Shown here: positions 53,902 through 60,962 of the stretch, piece after piece
Layout of the letters: every line of letters begins with the position of its first letter
Position numbering within the stretch: position 1 is the first letter of the stretch
Assembly: GCF_013426895.1 (NCBI RefSeq)
Contig: NZ_AP023175.1
Location: 1,240,001 to 1,304,000, forward strand
From: Paraburkholderia largidicola
Lineage (GTDB): Bacteria > Pseudomonadota > Gammaproteobacteria > Burkholderiales > Burkholderiaceae
Direction of reading: 5' to 3'
Length of the DNA stretch: 64,000 nt
Made by a program: the position numbers and the translations under genes
Notes under the pieces: model-generated
The model's database searches: none
Told to the model about the DNA's origin: nothing
The model's input: the letters and a program-made list of their open reading frames with translations, nothing else

Positions 53902-56037
53902 TCAACGCGCGCGTGCCTTGCTCGTGATCTGCGCGAAGTCCGCGACGATATGGTCTTGCCCATATTTGGAGGCTAGCTGCTTGAGCCGCGTATCGAGCGC
54001 GCGCAGATAATCCGTGCGCGACTCGCTTTCGGGTCGTGGCGTATCGAAGAGCGGCGCAGGCGTAATCAGCAGGACGACCAGTTCCTGACCGAACGGCTTC
54101 GAGATGATCCAGTCGCCGCCGCTGCCGATGGTCGCCGAGTAATGCGACGGCGCCTGGTTATCTTTCGCGCGCGGCCCCGGCACCATGTGCACGACACTTC
54201 CGTCTAGCACGTAATAGTCGATGTTCACATACGAGTCGTAGCCCGGCGTCCGTACGTCGACGACGAGAGGATCGCCTTCCGTCAGCACGCCGTTCGGCAT
54301 GCGCGCCGTCAACGACGCGATATGCCCCGCCAGCCAGTTGCGCGTCCAGTATGAGCCGAGCTCCTTCAGCACCTCGCATTTGTCGCTGCTCACATGCTGC
54401 ACGTCGACCTTGGTCGACGCCACGCCGGGCAATGTTGCAAGGCGCTCGTTGACCTGTGCCTCGCCGTGTTGCGGTACGAATCCGCGCACCTGTACCGCGC
54501 GATCCTGAATCGAAGCCGCAAGCGCCGAGCACGGCAATGTCGCGAGCGCCGAGGTGACGGCGGCGAGTGTCGGCGGGGCCGGTTGGGCCGGCGTGCTCGG
54601 CGCGGATGCAACGGCAGGCGCCGACGGGGTGGCGGGCGTGATGGGTTGAACGGGCGAAGTGGCGCTAGATGAAGACTGCGCGCCGCCCGCATCGGACGCG
54701 GTGCTCACCTGCAGCGCCGCATTCTCCTGCTCCAGCGTCCGCGAAGCACGATAGAAGTACAGCGCGCCGCCCGCCGCGCAAGCGAGCGCGAGGCCGGCGA
54801 CACCCGACTTCATCAGCATGCCAGTGCGGTCGACACTGCGCCCCGACGACTTCGACGCCGATGGACGCTCCTGCGCGCCGAACTCTTCGACGAAGCGCGA
54901 CACCGTCGGCGTGCGCGACTTGCGATCGAAGGCGAGCGTCGCACGCAATGCCCGCCATTGGCGGTTGCTCAGGTTCTCGGGCCGCTGCGGTTGCCGGTTC
55001 GACGCACGCGCCTGCGTGGCCGACTGACGGTCGAACGGATGACGCCCCGTCAATAGCTCGTAGGTAATGCAGCCCAGCGCGTAAATGTCGTCGCGCGGAT
55101 CGGGTTCGAGATGCTCGAGCATTTCCGGGCTCGCATAGGCGGGCGTCAATGCGCCGAGGCTGCCGGGATCGAACACGGTCGCGTCGCTTTCTTCTTCGGG
55201 ACGCTGAAAGACGCGCGCGATGCCGAAGTCGATCACCTTGACTTCGCCCGTATCGGTCAGAAACACGTTGGCGGGCTTGAAGTCGCAATGCACGAAGCCG
55301 CGCTCGTGCGCGTACGCCAGCGCGCTCGACATGCCGCGCACGATCGGCAATGCGGACTGGACCGGCATGCCCTTGAAATCCTGCGTGCGCAGAATTTGGC
55401 TGAGCGGCTTGCCGGACAGGTATTCCATCGTCAGATAGACGATGGCGCCATCGCGGTCGAAATCGTAAACGGTGACGATATTGCGGTGCGCGAGGACCTG
55501 TGCCTTGCGCGCTTCACGCTGCAACGCAATCAGCGACTTCGGGTTGCCGCGGAATTGCGTGTTGAGCACCTTGATCGCGAGATAGGGCTTGCGGTCCGAT
55601 GCTTCGAGCTTGCGCAGATCGAGCGCCTTGTAGACGGTGCCCATGCCGCCCACGCCCAGACACTCTTCGAGCACGAAGCGGTTGTTCAGTGTGTCGCCCG
55701 TACCCTTGACCTGATCGAGTCCGGACCCGACTGCTTCGCTGCTACGCGCGGGCGCAGGGGGCGGCGAAGTTGGCGGCTCGGTCACCGTTTGCATGCGCGT
55801 TTCCTCGCCGCCCGCTGCGGCAAGGTTCGAAACGGGCATCTGTTCGATGCGGCGGCGCACTTCCGCGTAGAGCGCAGGAGGCAGCGGCTTCCTGACGTGC
55901 GCTTCACCGAGTATTTCGAGCAGACGAGCCGAACCGACGCCTTCCGTTGTGAGCGTGCTGTCGAGTTGAGCGACGAACGCGTCCTGCGTCAGCGCGCCGC
56001 TCTGAAAGTCCCGAATCACGTGCGCAAGGCTAGCCAT
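53902..56037 (-). CDS. Membrane Ser/Thr protein kinase
   Basis: The start is uncertain: ATG 56037 is taken, but a TTG at 56091 in frame is possible; neither has a clear ribosome site. With the ATG start, an N-terminal 115-residue helical region precedes a Hanks-type kinase: glycine loop LGVGGMGTVY, Lys in LAIKVLN, catalytic HCDFKPANVF, DFGIA and YASPEM. A Pro/Ala-rich linker, a membrane span near residue 420 and a C-terminal extracytoplasmic region (with a BON-like segment and a DUF4384-like end) follow. It should phosphorylate ligands of the FHA protein and be opposed by the PP2C enzyme. It converges with the caspase-FGE gene. Confidence 0.93.
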   Translation of the reverse strand: MASLAHVIRDFQSGALTQDAFVAQLDSTLTTEGVGSARLLEILGEAHVRKPLPPALYAEVRRRIEQMPVSNLAAAGGEETRMQTVTEPPTSPPPAPARSSEAVGSGLDQVKGTGDTLNNRFVLEECLGVGGMGTVYKALDLRKLEASDRKPYLAIKVLNTQFRGNPKSLIALQREARKAQVLAHRNIVTVYDFDRDGAIVYLTMEYLSGKPLSQILRTQDFKGMPVQSALPIVRGMSSALAYAHERGFVHCDFKPANVFLTDTGEVKVIDFGIARVFQRPEEESDATVFDPGSLGALTPAYASPEMLEHLEPDPRDDIYALGCITYELLTGRHPFDRQSATQARASNRQPQRPENLSNRQWRALRATLAFDRKSRTPTVSRFVEEFGAQERPSASKSSGRSVDRTGMLMKSGVAGLALACAAGGALYFYRASRTLEQENAALQVSTASDAGGAQSSSSATSPVQPITPATPSAPAVASAPSTPAQPAPPTLAAVTSALATLPCSALAASIQDRAVQVRGFVPQHGEAQVNERLATLPGVASTKVDVQHVSSDKCEVLKELGSYWTRNWLAGHIASLTARMPNGVLTEGDPLVVDVRTPGYDSYVNIDYYVLDGSVVHMVPGPRAKDNQAPSHYSATIGSGGDWIISKPFGQELVVLLITPAPLFDTPRPESESRTDYLRALDTRLKQLASKYGQDHIVADFAQITSKARAR

Positions 56038-56269
56038 GTGTTCAAAGCGCTGCAGCTCCCGATGGTCTGAGGATTTCCCTGTCGTAACCAATTACATGTG
56101 CTCGTTCGATAGTAGCCCGCACGTATGTCTTTCGCAAACCAGGATTGCCCCGCGACGCGGTGGGCGTGTGGCGCCTGGCGGCTCGGTCTGGCATGACAGC
56201 ATCTCGCCGTTCACCTTATTTGGCGGGAAGCCCTGTACATTAAGGCCTCAGCGCTTTTTTTGCCGCTGC

Positions 56270-56525
56270 GCCCAGGCGACCGGCGCAGGCTGTGTCTTGT
56301 TGTCAGGCCCTGGCAGACGACGTGCTCGAGCCTGAACCGAAACACCGTTTTAGTGAATCTTCGCGTCCCTCTACGGAGCGCGACTTCGACAACAGCAAGA
56401 CGGTCAATGACCCGCAGCTTGTAAACCGAAGCCTGAATATCTGCAACGTGAGCAACAATCACAACGCGTTCGTTTCGAATCCGCCGACCACGATCAGGCC
56501 AACGATGACGGCCAGCAACAACAGC
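56270..56525 (+). pseudogene. Relict of a peptide-2-type GG-leader gene
   Basis: From about 56299 the DNA follows the upstream region of peptide gene 2 (TTGTCAGG, then GAATCTTCGC, then CCCTCT-CGGAG), and from 56385 it follows that gene's core: FDNSK, then NVSNNHNAFVS, PTT, PTM, NNS. The start codon, the whole 26-residue leader and the first core residues are deleted between the ribosome site and FDNSK. The sigma-54 elements are also degraded. It cannot make a secreted peptide. Confidence 0.75.
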
Positions 56526-56677
56526 CCCCTCCGCACAGCGTTCGCAATGCTCGCCAGCGCACACCGCATCGAGCCTGAATTACCTATACTGGTTGTTCGA
56601 GACATACGCGTTGCCGTCATCGACCGAAGCGCACACGCATCGCGACGGCGCCACGCGACATTTCTTCTGGAACAGCC

Positions 56678-56902
56678 ATGTCCAAGCTCCTCATCAAAGA
56701 TCTTTCCGAAAGCGTCGAACTCGATCGCGCAGCGATGACCGCCATCGTCGGCGGCGCGCGAGCGGGCGGACGCTTCTTCGGCGTCACCGCGCAAGCGCTG
56801 CCGGCGGCGACGCGCGTCGTCGACTTTCCCGTGGGATTCCCGACAGCCGCGCGTCAACCCGTCGACGAACGCATACCGCCGCAGAGCCTTTTGCGCAAAT
56901 AG
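56678..56902 (+). CDS. GG-leader secreted peptide precursor 3
   Basis: A 74-residue precursor with the 26-residue leader (MSKLLIKDLSESVELDRAAM + TAIVGG) and a 48-residue basic core (ARAGGRFFGVTAQALPAATR, ending PPQSLLRK) that is unlike the others. No sigma-54 promoter was found upstream, and the ribosome site (GGAACA) is weak, so it may be expressed differently or be decaying. A GC-rich hairpin at 56945 follows. Confidence 0.75.
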   Translation: MSKLLIKDLSESVELDRAAMTAIVGGARAGGRFFGVTAQALPAATRVVDFPVGFPTAARQPVDERIPPQSLLRK

Positions 56903-57311
56903 CGCTAGCCTTCAAGGCATTCGCCATTCGCTTCTTTCCCCTGACGTGCCGCTTGCCGGATGGCTTGCGGCACGCGTTTGTGCGCGTATCTGTTCACCGG
57001 TTGTTCTGGCCGTCTGTTTTATTCCGCCAAATCTTCGCGCTTGACGATATGGTCCTTCGCTGACGCTTCTGCGTTCAGCCGGTGGTCATGACAGTCGAAC
57101 GCACTCCCCCGACGCGTCGGCCTCATTCCTTATGTTCAGCAAGCGGTGTGTTCAGGGCGTGCCGGGCCGGAGGGGCGGTCGCGGAAACTCCCCCGCGCGA
57201 ACACCGCAGTTAGCTTTTCGCGAGGCGCTCGCGAACGGCTGAGTTGATCAATTCAAGTGTCGCCTCGGGGCGCCAGTCGCAGAACTCATTGAGAAGGCCG
57301 CGTTTTGCGTG
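56903..57311. other. Intergenic stretch between peptide gene 3 and the array
   Basis: Contains the hairpin at 56945-56974. A minus-strand frame of about 50 codons ending near 57210 reads plausibly (for example NEFCDWRPEATLELINSAV) but lacks a start and I cannot assign it; it may be the tail of a lost gene. Confidence 0.4.
56945..56974 (+). terminator. Hairpin after peptide gene 3
   Basis: CGTGCCGC pairs with GCGGCACG, with an inner GCC/GGC pair, 42 bp after the stop; only CGTTTG follows, so termination would be weak. Confidence 0.4.
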
Positions 57312-57332
57312 CTGTCCGGTTAAAGCCGACAG
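57312..57332 (+). promoter_or_regulatory. Putative activator binding site, array block 1
   Basis: CTGTC-N11-GACAG, ending 141 bp before the -24 element. Homology with the second block starts right at this dyad. Likely target of the sigma-54 activator. Confidence 0.72.
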
Positions 57333-57473
57333 CTTAGCGGCTATCTGTTTGCTGGCCGCAGACCTTCATTTCTCAACTGATCGATCGAAAAGCTGCCTTC
57401 AAAAAAATTCCGACGGTTAAATCTCCTTTAGTTTCATATGGTTATCGTTTGACCTCGGCGCACTTGGCACGAC

Positions 57474-57489
57474 TGGCACACCCTGTGCA
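57474..57489 (+). promoter_or_regulatory. Sigma-54 promoter of array block 1
   Basis: TGGCAC-N5-GTGCA with GG and GC ten bases apart, 83 bp before the first ATG. A second TGGCAC just upstream is not properly spaced. Confidence 0.8.
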
Positions 57490-57556
57490 TAAGTAGCAGC
57501 GAGCGCAAACAAATCGTGCTCTTCCAACCGAAACAACCGATCCAAGGAGATTGACC

Positions 57557-57781
57557 ATGACTTCGCTGACCATCAAAGACCTTTCGCATAACGAAGAACT
57601 CTCCGTCGAAGCACTCGCCTCGGTGCGCGGCGGCAGCAACTACAACGTCGGCAACGTGAACGCCGCGTTCGGTGGCGGCTTCGCCAGCCCGGCCATCGTG
57701 GTGGCGCCCGTCACGCAGACCGACACGAAGGTCGTCATCCCGACGATCCAGAATTTCGGCGGCCTGCAGGCTGTGCTGTAA
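57557..57781 (+). CDS. GG-leader peptide 4 (array gene 1.1)
   Basis: The ATG at 57557 follows AAGGAG; a TTG two codons earlier is not the start. The 74 residues comprise a 26-residue leader (MTSLTIKDLSHNEELSVEAL + ASVRGG) and a 48-residue core (SNYNVGNVNAAFGGGFASPA..., with VVAPVTQTDTKVVIP and NFGGLQAVL). The core has no Cys, one Lys, many Val/Ile/Asn/Gln and a Gly run, more like an aggregating or beta-forming peptide than a classical lantibiotic. Exported by the C39-ABC system, by inference. Confidence 0.85.
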   Translation: MTSLTIKDLSHNEELSVEALASVRGGSNYNVGNVNAAFGGGFASPAIVVAPVTQTDTKVVIPTIQNFGGLQAVL

Positions 57782-57829
57782 ATCGCAAACACATCACCCG
57801 CTTTCCATACCCCATTCAGGAGATTGATC

Positions 57830-58054
57830 ATGGCTTCGCTGACCATCAAAGACCTTTCGCATCACGCAGACCTTTCCGTCGAAGCACTCGCCTCGGTGCG
57901 CGGCGGCAGCAACTACAACGTCGGTAACGTGAACGCCGCATTCGGTGGCGGCTTCGCCAGCCCGGCCATCGTGGTGGCGCCCGTCACGCAGACCGACACG
58001 AAGGTCGTCATCCCGACGATCCAGAACTTCGGCGGCCTGCAGGCCGTGCTGTAA
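57830..58054 (+). CDS. GG-leader peptide 5 (array gene 1.2)
   Basis: Core identical to peptide 4; the leader differs (SHHADLS in place of SHNEELS). AGGAG precedes the ATG. A 48 bp conserved spacer separates it from the gene before. Confidence 0.85.
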   Translation: MASLTIKDLSHHADLSVEALASVRGGSNYNVGNVNAAFGGGFASPAIVVAPVTQTDTKVVIPTIQNFGGLQAVL

Positions 58055-58101
58055 ATCGCCAACGCATTCCCACTTCCCATACCGTATCCAGGAGATTGAT
58101 C

Positions 58102-58326
58102 ATGAGCTCGCTGACCATCAAAGACCTTTCGCATAACGAAGAACTTTCCGTCAAGGCACTCTCGGCCGTGCGCGGCGGCAGCAACTACAACGCCTTCAAC
58201 ACGAATGCCGCGTTCGGCGGCGGTTTCGCCAGCCCGTCGATCGTGGTGGCACCCGTCACGCAGACCGACACGCAGGTCATCATCCCGACGATCCAGAACT
58301 TCGGCGGCCTGCAGCTGGTCAAGTAA
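58102..58326 (+). CDS. GG-leader peptide 6 (array gene 1.3)
   Basis: A 74-residue variant: leader with SVKALSAVRGG, core beginning SNYNAFNTNAAFGG, with SPSIVV and a different end, TQVIIPTIQNFGGLQLVK. The ATG at 58102 follows AGGAG. Identical protein to peptide 12. Followed by a long-stem hairpin before the last gene of the block. Confidence 0.84.
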   Translation: MSSLTIKDLSHNEELSVKALSAVRGGSNYNAFNTNAAFGGGFASPSIVVAPVTQTDTQVIIPTIQNFGGLQLVK

Positions 58327-58334
58327 GGCAACAC

Positions 58335-58386
58335 ACGGGAGAGCCCCGCCGCGTCTGTGCCTCACAGGCAGTGCATGCTCTCCCGT
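58335..58386 (+). other. Intercistronic hairpin in block 1
   Basis: ACGGGAGAGC pairs with GCTCTCCCGT across a 32-base loop that holds a smaller stem (GCCT/AGGC). The same structure is at 60881-60932. It may be a processing or attenuation site that sets the amount of the last gene. Confidence 0.6.
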
Positions 58387-58416
58387 CCCGCAATACGCCA
58401 TACCAGGAGCTTGACC

Positions 58417-58650
58417 ATGGCCTCGCTGACGATCACAGACCTTTCGCATCACCAGACACTGTCTAACGACGCGCTGTCTGCAGTGCGCGGCGGTAGCAAC
58501 TTCAATTTCGGTAACGTGAACGCAGCGTTCGGCGGTGGGTTTGCCAGCCCGGCTATCGTGGTCGCGCCCGTCATCCAGACCGACACGAAGATCGATATTC
58601 CGACGCTGCAGAATTTCGGCGGCCTGCAGTTTCTCAAGGGGCTGTTTTAA
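58417..58650 (+). CDS. GG-leader peptide 7 (array gene 1.4)
   Basis: A 77-residue variant: leader MASLTITDLSHHQTLSNDAL + SAVRGG and a 51-residue core (SNFNFGNVNAAFGG, then VIQTDTKIDIPTLQ, ending FLKGLF). The ATG at 58417 follows AGGAG. Identical in protein to peptide 13 and the most divergent type in the array. A strong terminator lies about 170 bp downstream. Confidence 0.84.
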   Translation: MASLTITDLSHHQTLSNDALSAVRGGSNFNFGNVNAAFGGGFASPAIVVAPVIQTDTKIDIPTLQNFGGLQFLKGLF

Positions 58651-58820
58651 GTCCCGGGAATGAAACGGCTGTTCGCATACAAAAACGTTGGTCGGGTTCG
58701 CAGAGCCCATCGAACAGTTCAAGACAGCACCACAATACGGGGTAAGCGTTAAGAGAAAGATGTACGCCAGAAGTTCTTTCTGAGAGGAATGCCGTCAGGT
58801 CTTGTCCCTTGACGGTTTCA

Positions 58821-58858
58821 GGCCCGCCAGTCCGTTCGCACTGGCGGGCCTTCTTGTT
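58821..58858 (+). terminator. Rho-independent terminator of block 1
   Basis: An 11 bp perfect stem (GGCCCGCCAGT with its complement), eight-base loop, then TTCTTGTT. Its copy ends block 2. Confidence 0.85.
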
Positions 58859-59313
58859 TGTGCAGCGTGCGTCGCGACCTGATCCGGTGGGATCGACATG
58901 CCGATCCGCGCCCCGGTCTGGTGGTGAATCCGCTCGACGTCGTCGAGGCCGATGTCAGCATGACACCGGTCATACAGCTGCGTCGGCACCGCGCCGGGTT
59001 GGCTGGTGCCGCGGGCGATTTCGCAGAACGGCGACCCTTCCGTGTCCGTGCCAATGACAGTGCCGTCGAGGTGCCCGTCGACGTCTGCCCCAAGCGCATG
59101 GTGATACGGCATCTCGACCCGCATCGCGCCCTCCGCACCGACCCGCCTGAACGAACATCATCGACGCGATCAGCGCGTGATCCGTGAAGCCGGTCGACGT
59201 GGTCATCCATGCGGTCGAGCACCAGCCGCGCCTCCGTCGCGTCGAGCCAATTCTGCGGCGCGCAAGAGCAAATCATTGTCGGCGGGCGGGCGCTGCTTGT
59301 CTGCAAGTTGCTG
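58859..59313 (-). pseudogene. Decayed minus-strand gene between the two array blocks
   Basis: Minus-strand frames 58795-59124, 58818-59306 and 58970-59206 each show short coding-quality segments (for example DATEARLVLDRMDDHVDRL, then EMPYHHALGADVDGHLDG, and LYDRCHADIGLDDVERIHH) that are in different frames. This suggests one gene broken by frameshifts. I do not recognise the family; a mobile-element or phage-type gene is possible. It has no counterpart at the other block. Confidence 0.4.
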
Positions 59314-59334
59314 CTGTTCGGTTAAAGCCGACAG
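59314..59334 (+). promoter_or_regulatory. Putative activator binding site, array block 2
   Basis: CTGTT-N11-GACAG, ending 140 bp before the -24 element; the same arrangement as block 1 and peptide gene 2. Confidence 0.72.
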
Positions 59335-59474
59335 CTAAGCGATTATCTGTTTGCTGGTGGCAGACCTTCATTTATCGCCTTCCGGCTTGAAAAACCGGCC
59401 TCGAAAACTCAAAAAGATAGAATTCCCTTTAGTTTCATATGGTTGCGGAGAAACTTCGGAGTCCCGGGCACGAT

Positions 59475-59490
59475 TGGCACACCCTATGCG
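59475..59490 (+). promoter_or_regulatory. Sigma-54 promoter of array block 2
   Basis: TGGCAC-N5-ATGCG with GG and GC ten bases apart, 83 bp before the first ATG of the block. Confidence 0.8.
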
Positions 59491-59557
59491 TATGTAGCAG
59501 CGAGCGCAAACAAATCGTGCTCTTCCAACCGAAACGAATGATCCAAGGAGATTGACC

Positions 59558-59782
59558 ATGGCTTCCCTGACCATCAAAGACCTCTCGCATAACGCAGAAC
59601 TCTCCGTAGAAGCCCTCGCCTCCGTGCGCGGCGGCAGCAACTACAACGCCGGTAACGTGAATGCCGCATTCGGTGGCGGCTTCGCCAGCCCGGCCATCGT
59701 AGTGGCGCCCGTCACGCAGACCGATACGAAGGTCGTCATCCCGACGATCCAGAACTTCGGTGGCCTGCAGGCCGTGCTGTAA
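59558..59782 (+). CDS. GG-leader peptide 8 (array gene 2.1)
   Basis: Same type as peptide 4: leader with SHNAELS, core differing by one residue (SNYNAGN for SNYNVGN). The ATG follows AAGGAG. Driven by the block 2 sigma-54 promoter. Confidence 0.85.
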   Translation: MASLTIKDLSHNAELSVEALASVRGGSNYNAGNVNAAFGGGFASPAIVVAPVTQTDTKVVIPTIQNFGGLQAVL

Positions 59783-59829
59783 ATCGCAAACACATCTTCC
59801 ACTTACCACACCCTATCCGGAGATCGATC

Positions 59830-60054
59830 ATGAGCTCGCTGACCATCAAAGACCTTTCGCATCACGCAGACCTTTCCGTCAAAGCACTGTCGGCCGTGCG
59901 CGGCGGCAGCAACTACAACGCCTTCAACACGAATGCCGCATTCGGTGGCGGCTTCGCCAGCCCGGCCATCGTAGTGGCGCCCGTCACGCAGACCGATACG
60001 AAGGTCGTCATCCCGACGATCCAGAACTTCGGCGGCCTGCAGGCTGTGCTGTAA
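59830..60054 (+). CDS. GG-leader peptide 9 (array gene 2.2, hybrid)
   Basis: The first half of the precursor (MSS, SVKALSAVRGG, SNYNAFNTN) is of peptide 6 type, while the second half (SPAIVVAPVTQTDTKVVIP, ending GGLQAVL) is of peptide 4 type. It looks like a recombinant between two array members. GGAG precedes the ATG. Confidence 0.85.
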   Translation: MSSLTIKDLSHHADLSVKALSAVRGGSNYNAFNTNAAFGGGFASPAIVVAPVTQTDTKVVIPTIQNFGGLQAVL

Positions 60055-60102
60055 ATCGCAAACACATCACCCGCTTTCCATACCCCATTCAGGAGATTGA
60101 TC

Positions 60103-60327
60103 ATGGCCTCGTTGACCATCAAAGACCTTTCGCATCACGCAGACCTTTCCGTCGAAGCACTCGCCTCGGTGCGCGGCGGCAGCAACTACAACGTCGGCAA
60201 CGTGAACGCCGCATTCGGTGGCGGCTTCGCCAGCCCGGGCGTCGTCGTGGCTCCCGTCACGCAGACCGACACGAAGGTCGTCATCCCGACGATCCAGAAC
60301 TTCGGTGGCCTGCAGGCCGTGCTGTAA
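60103..60327 (+). CDS. GG-leader peptide 10 (array gene 2.3)
   Basis: Leader as in peptide 5; the core differs from peptide 5 at SPGVVV (for SPAIVV). Identical protein to peptide 11. AGGAG precedes the ATG. Confidence 0.85.
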   Translation: MASLTIKDLSHHADLSVEALASVRGGSNYNVGNVNAAFGGGFASPGVVVAPVTQTDTKVVIPTIQNFGGLQAVL

Positions 60328-60375
60328 ATCGCAAACACATTACCCGCTTTCCCTACCCGTTTCAGGAGATTGACC

Positions 60376-60600
60376 ATGGCCTCGCTGACCATCAAAGACC
60401 TTTCGCATCACGCAGACCTTTCTGTCGAAGCACTCGCCTCGGTGCGCGGCGGCAGCAACTACAACGTCGGTAACGTGAACGCCGCATTCGGTGGCGGCTT
60501 CGCCAGCCCGGGCGTCGTCGTGGCCCCCGTCACGCAGACCGACACGAAGGTCGTCATCCCGACGATCCAGAACTTCGGCGGCCTGCAGGCCGTGCTGTAA
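60376..60600 (+). CDS. GG-leader peptide 11 (array gene 2.4)
   Basis: Identical in protein to peptide 10 and 273 bp downstream of it: the most recent single-gene duplication in the array. Confidence 0.85.
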   Translation: MASLTIKDLSHHADLSVEALASVRGGSNYNVGNVNAAFGGGFASPGVVVAPVTQTDTKVVIPTIQNFGGLQAVL

Positions 60601-60647
60601 ATCGAAAACGCATTCCCACTTCCCATACCGTATCCAGGAGATTGATC

Positions 60648-60872
60648 ATGAGCTCACTGACCATCAAAGACCTTTCGCATAACGAAGAACTTTCCGTCAA
60701 GGCACTCTCGGCCGTGCGCGGCGGCAGCAACTACAACGCCTTCAACACGAATGCCGCGTTCGGTGGCGGTTTCGCCAGCCCGTCGATCGTGGTGGCACCC
60801 GTCACGCAGACCGACACGCAGGTCATCATCCCGACGATCCAGAACTTCGGCGGCCTGCAGCTGGTCAAGTAA
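60648..60872 (+). CDS. GG-leader peptide 12 (array gene 2.5)
   Basis: Identical in protein to peptide 6, with nearly identical DNA including the following hairpin. Core end TQVIIP, GGLQLVK. Confidence 0.84.
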   Translation: MSSLTIKDLSHNEELSVKALSAVRGGSNYNAFNTNAAFGGGFASPSIVVAPVTQTDTQVIIPTIQNFGGLQLVK

Positions 60873-60880
60873 GGCAACAC

Positions 60881-60932
60881 ACGGGAGAGCCCCGCCGCGT
60901 CTGTGCCTCACAGGCAGTGCATGCTCTCCCGT
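60881..60932 (+). other. Intercistronic hairpin in block 2
   Basis: Same stem as at 58335-58386, before the last gene of the block. Confidence 0.6.
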
Positions 60933-60962
60933 CCCGCAATACGCCATACCAGGAGCTTGACC

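Larger units (their letters stand above)
57312..58858 (+). repeat. Array block 1 (four peptide genes, duplicated segment)
   Basis: Runs from the upstream dyad through four peptide genes to the terminator. It is homologous to block 2 (59314-61389) in its upstream region, in each gene, in the spacer hairpin and in the tail. Genes start every 272-273 bp, except the last at 315 bp. The last two genes and the tail are nearly identical to the last two genes and tail of block 2. Confidence 0.88.

Noticed and set aside
56311..56325. Sigma-54-like TGGCAG-N5-GTGC before the relict peptide gene
   Set aside because: Alignment with peptide gene 2 shows this segment corresponds to non-promoter sequence there; the aligned promoter position is degraded.
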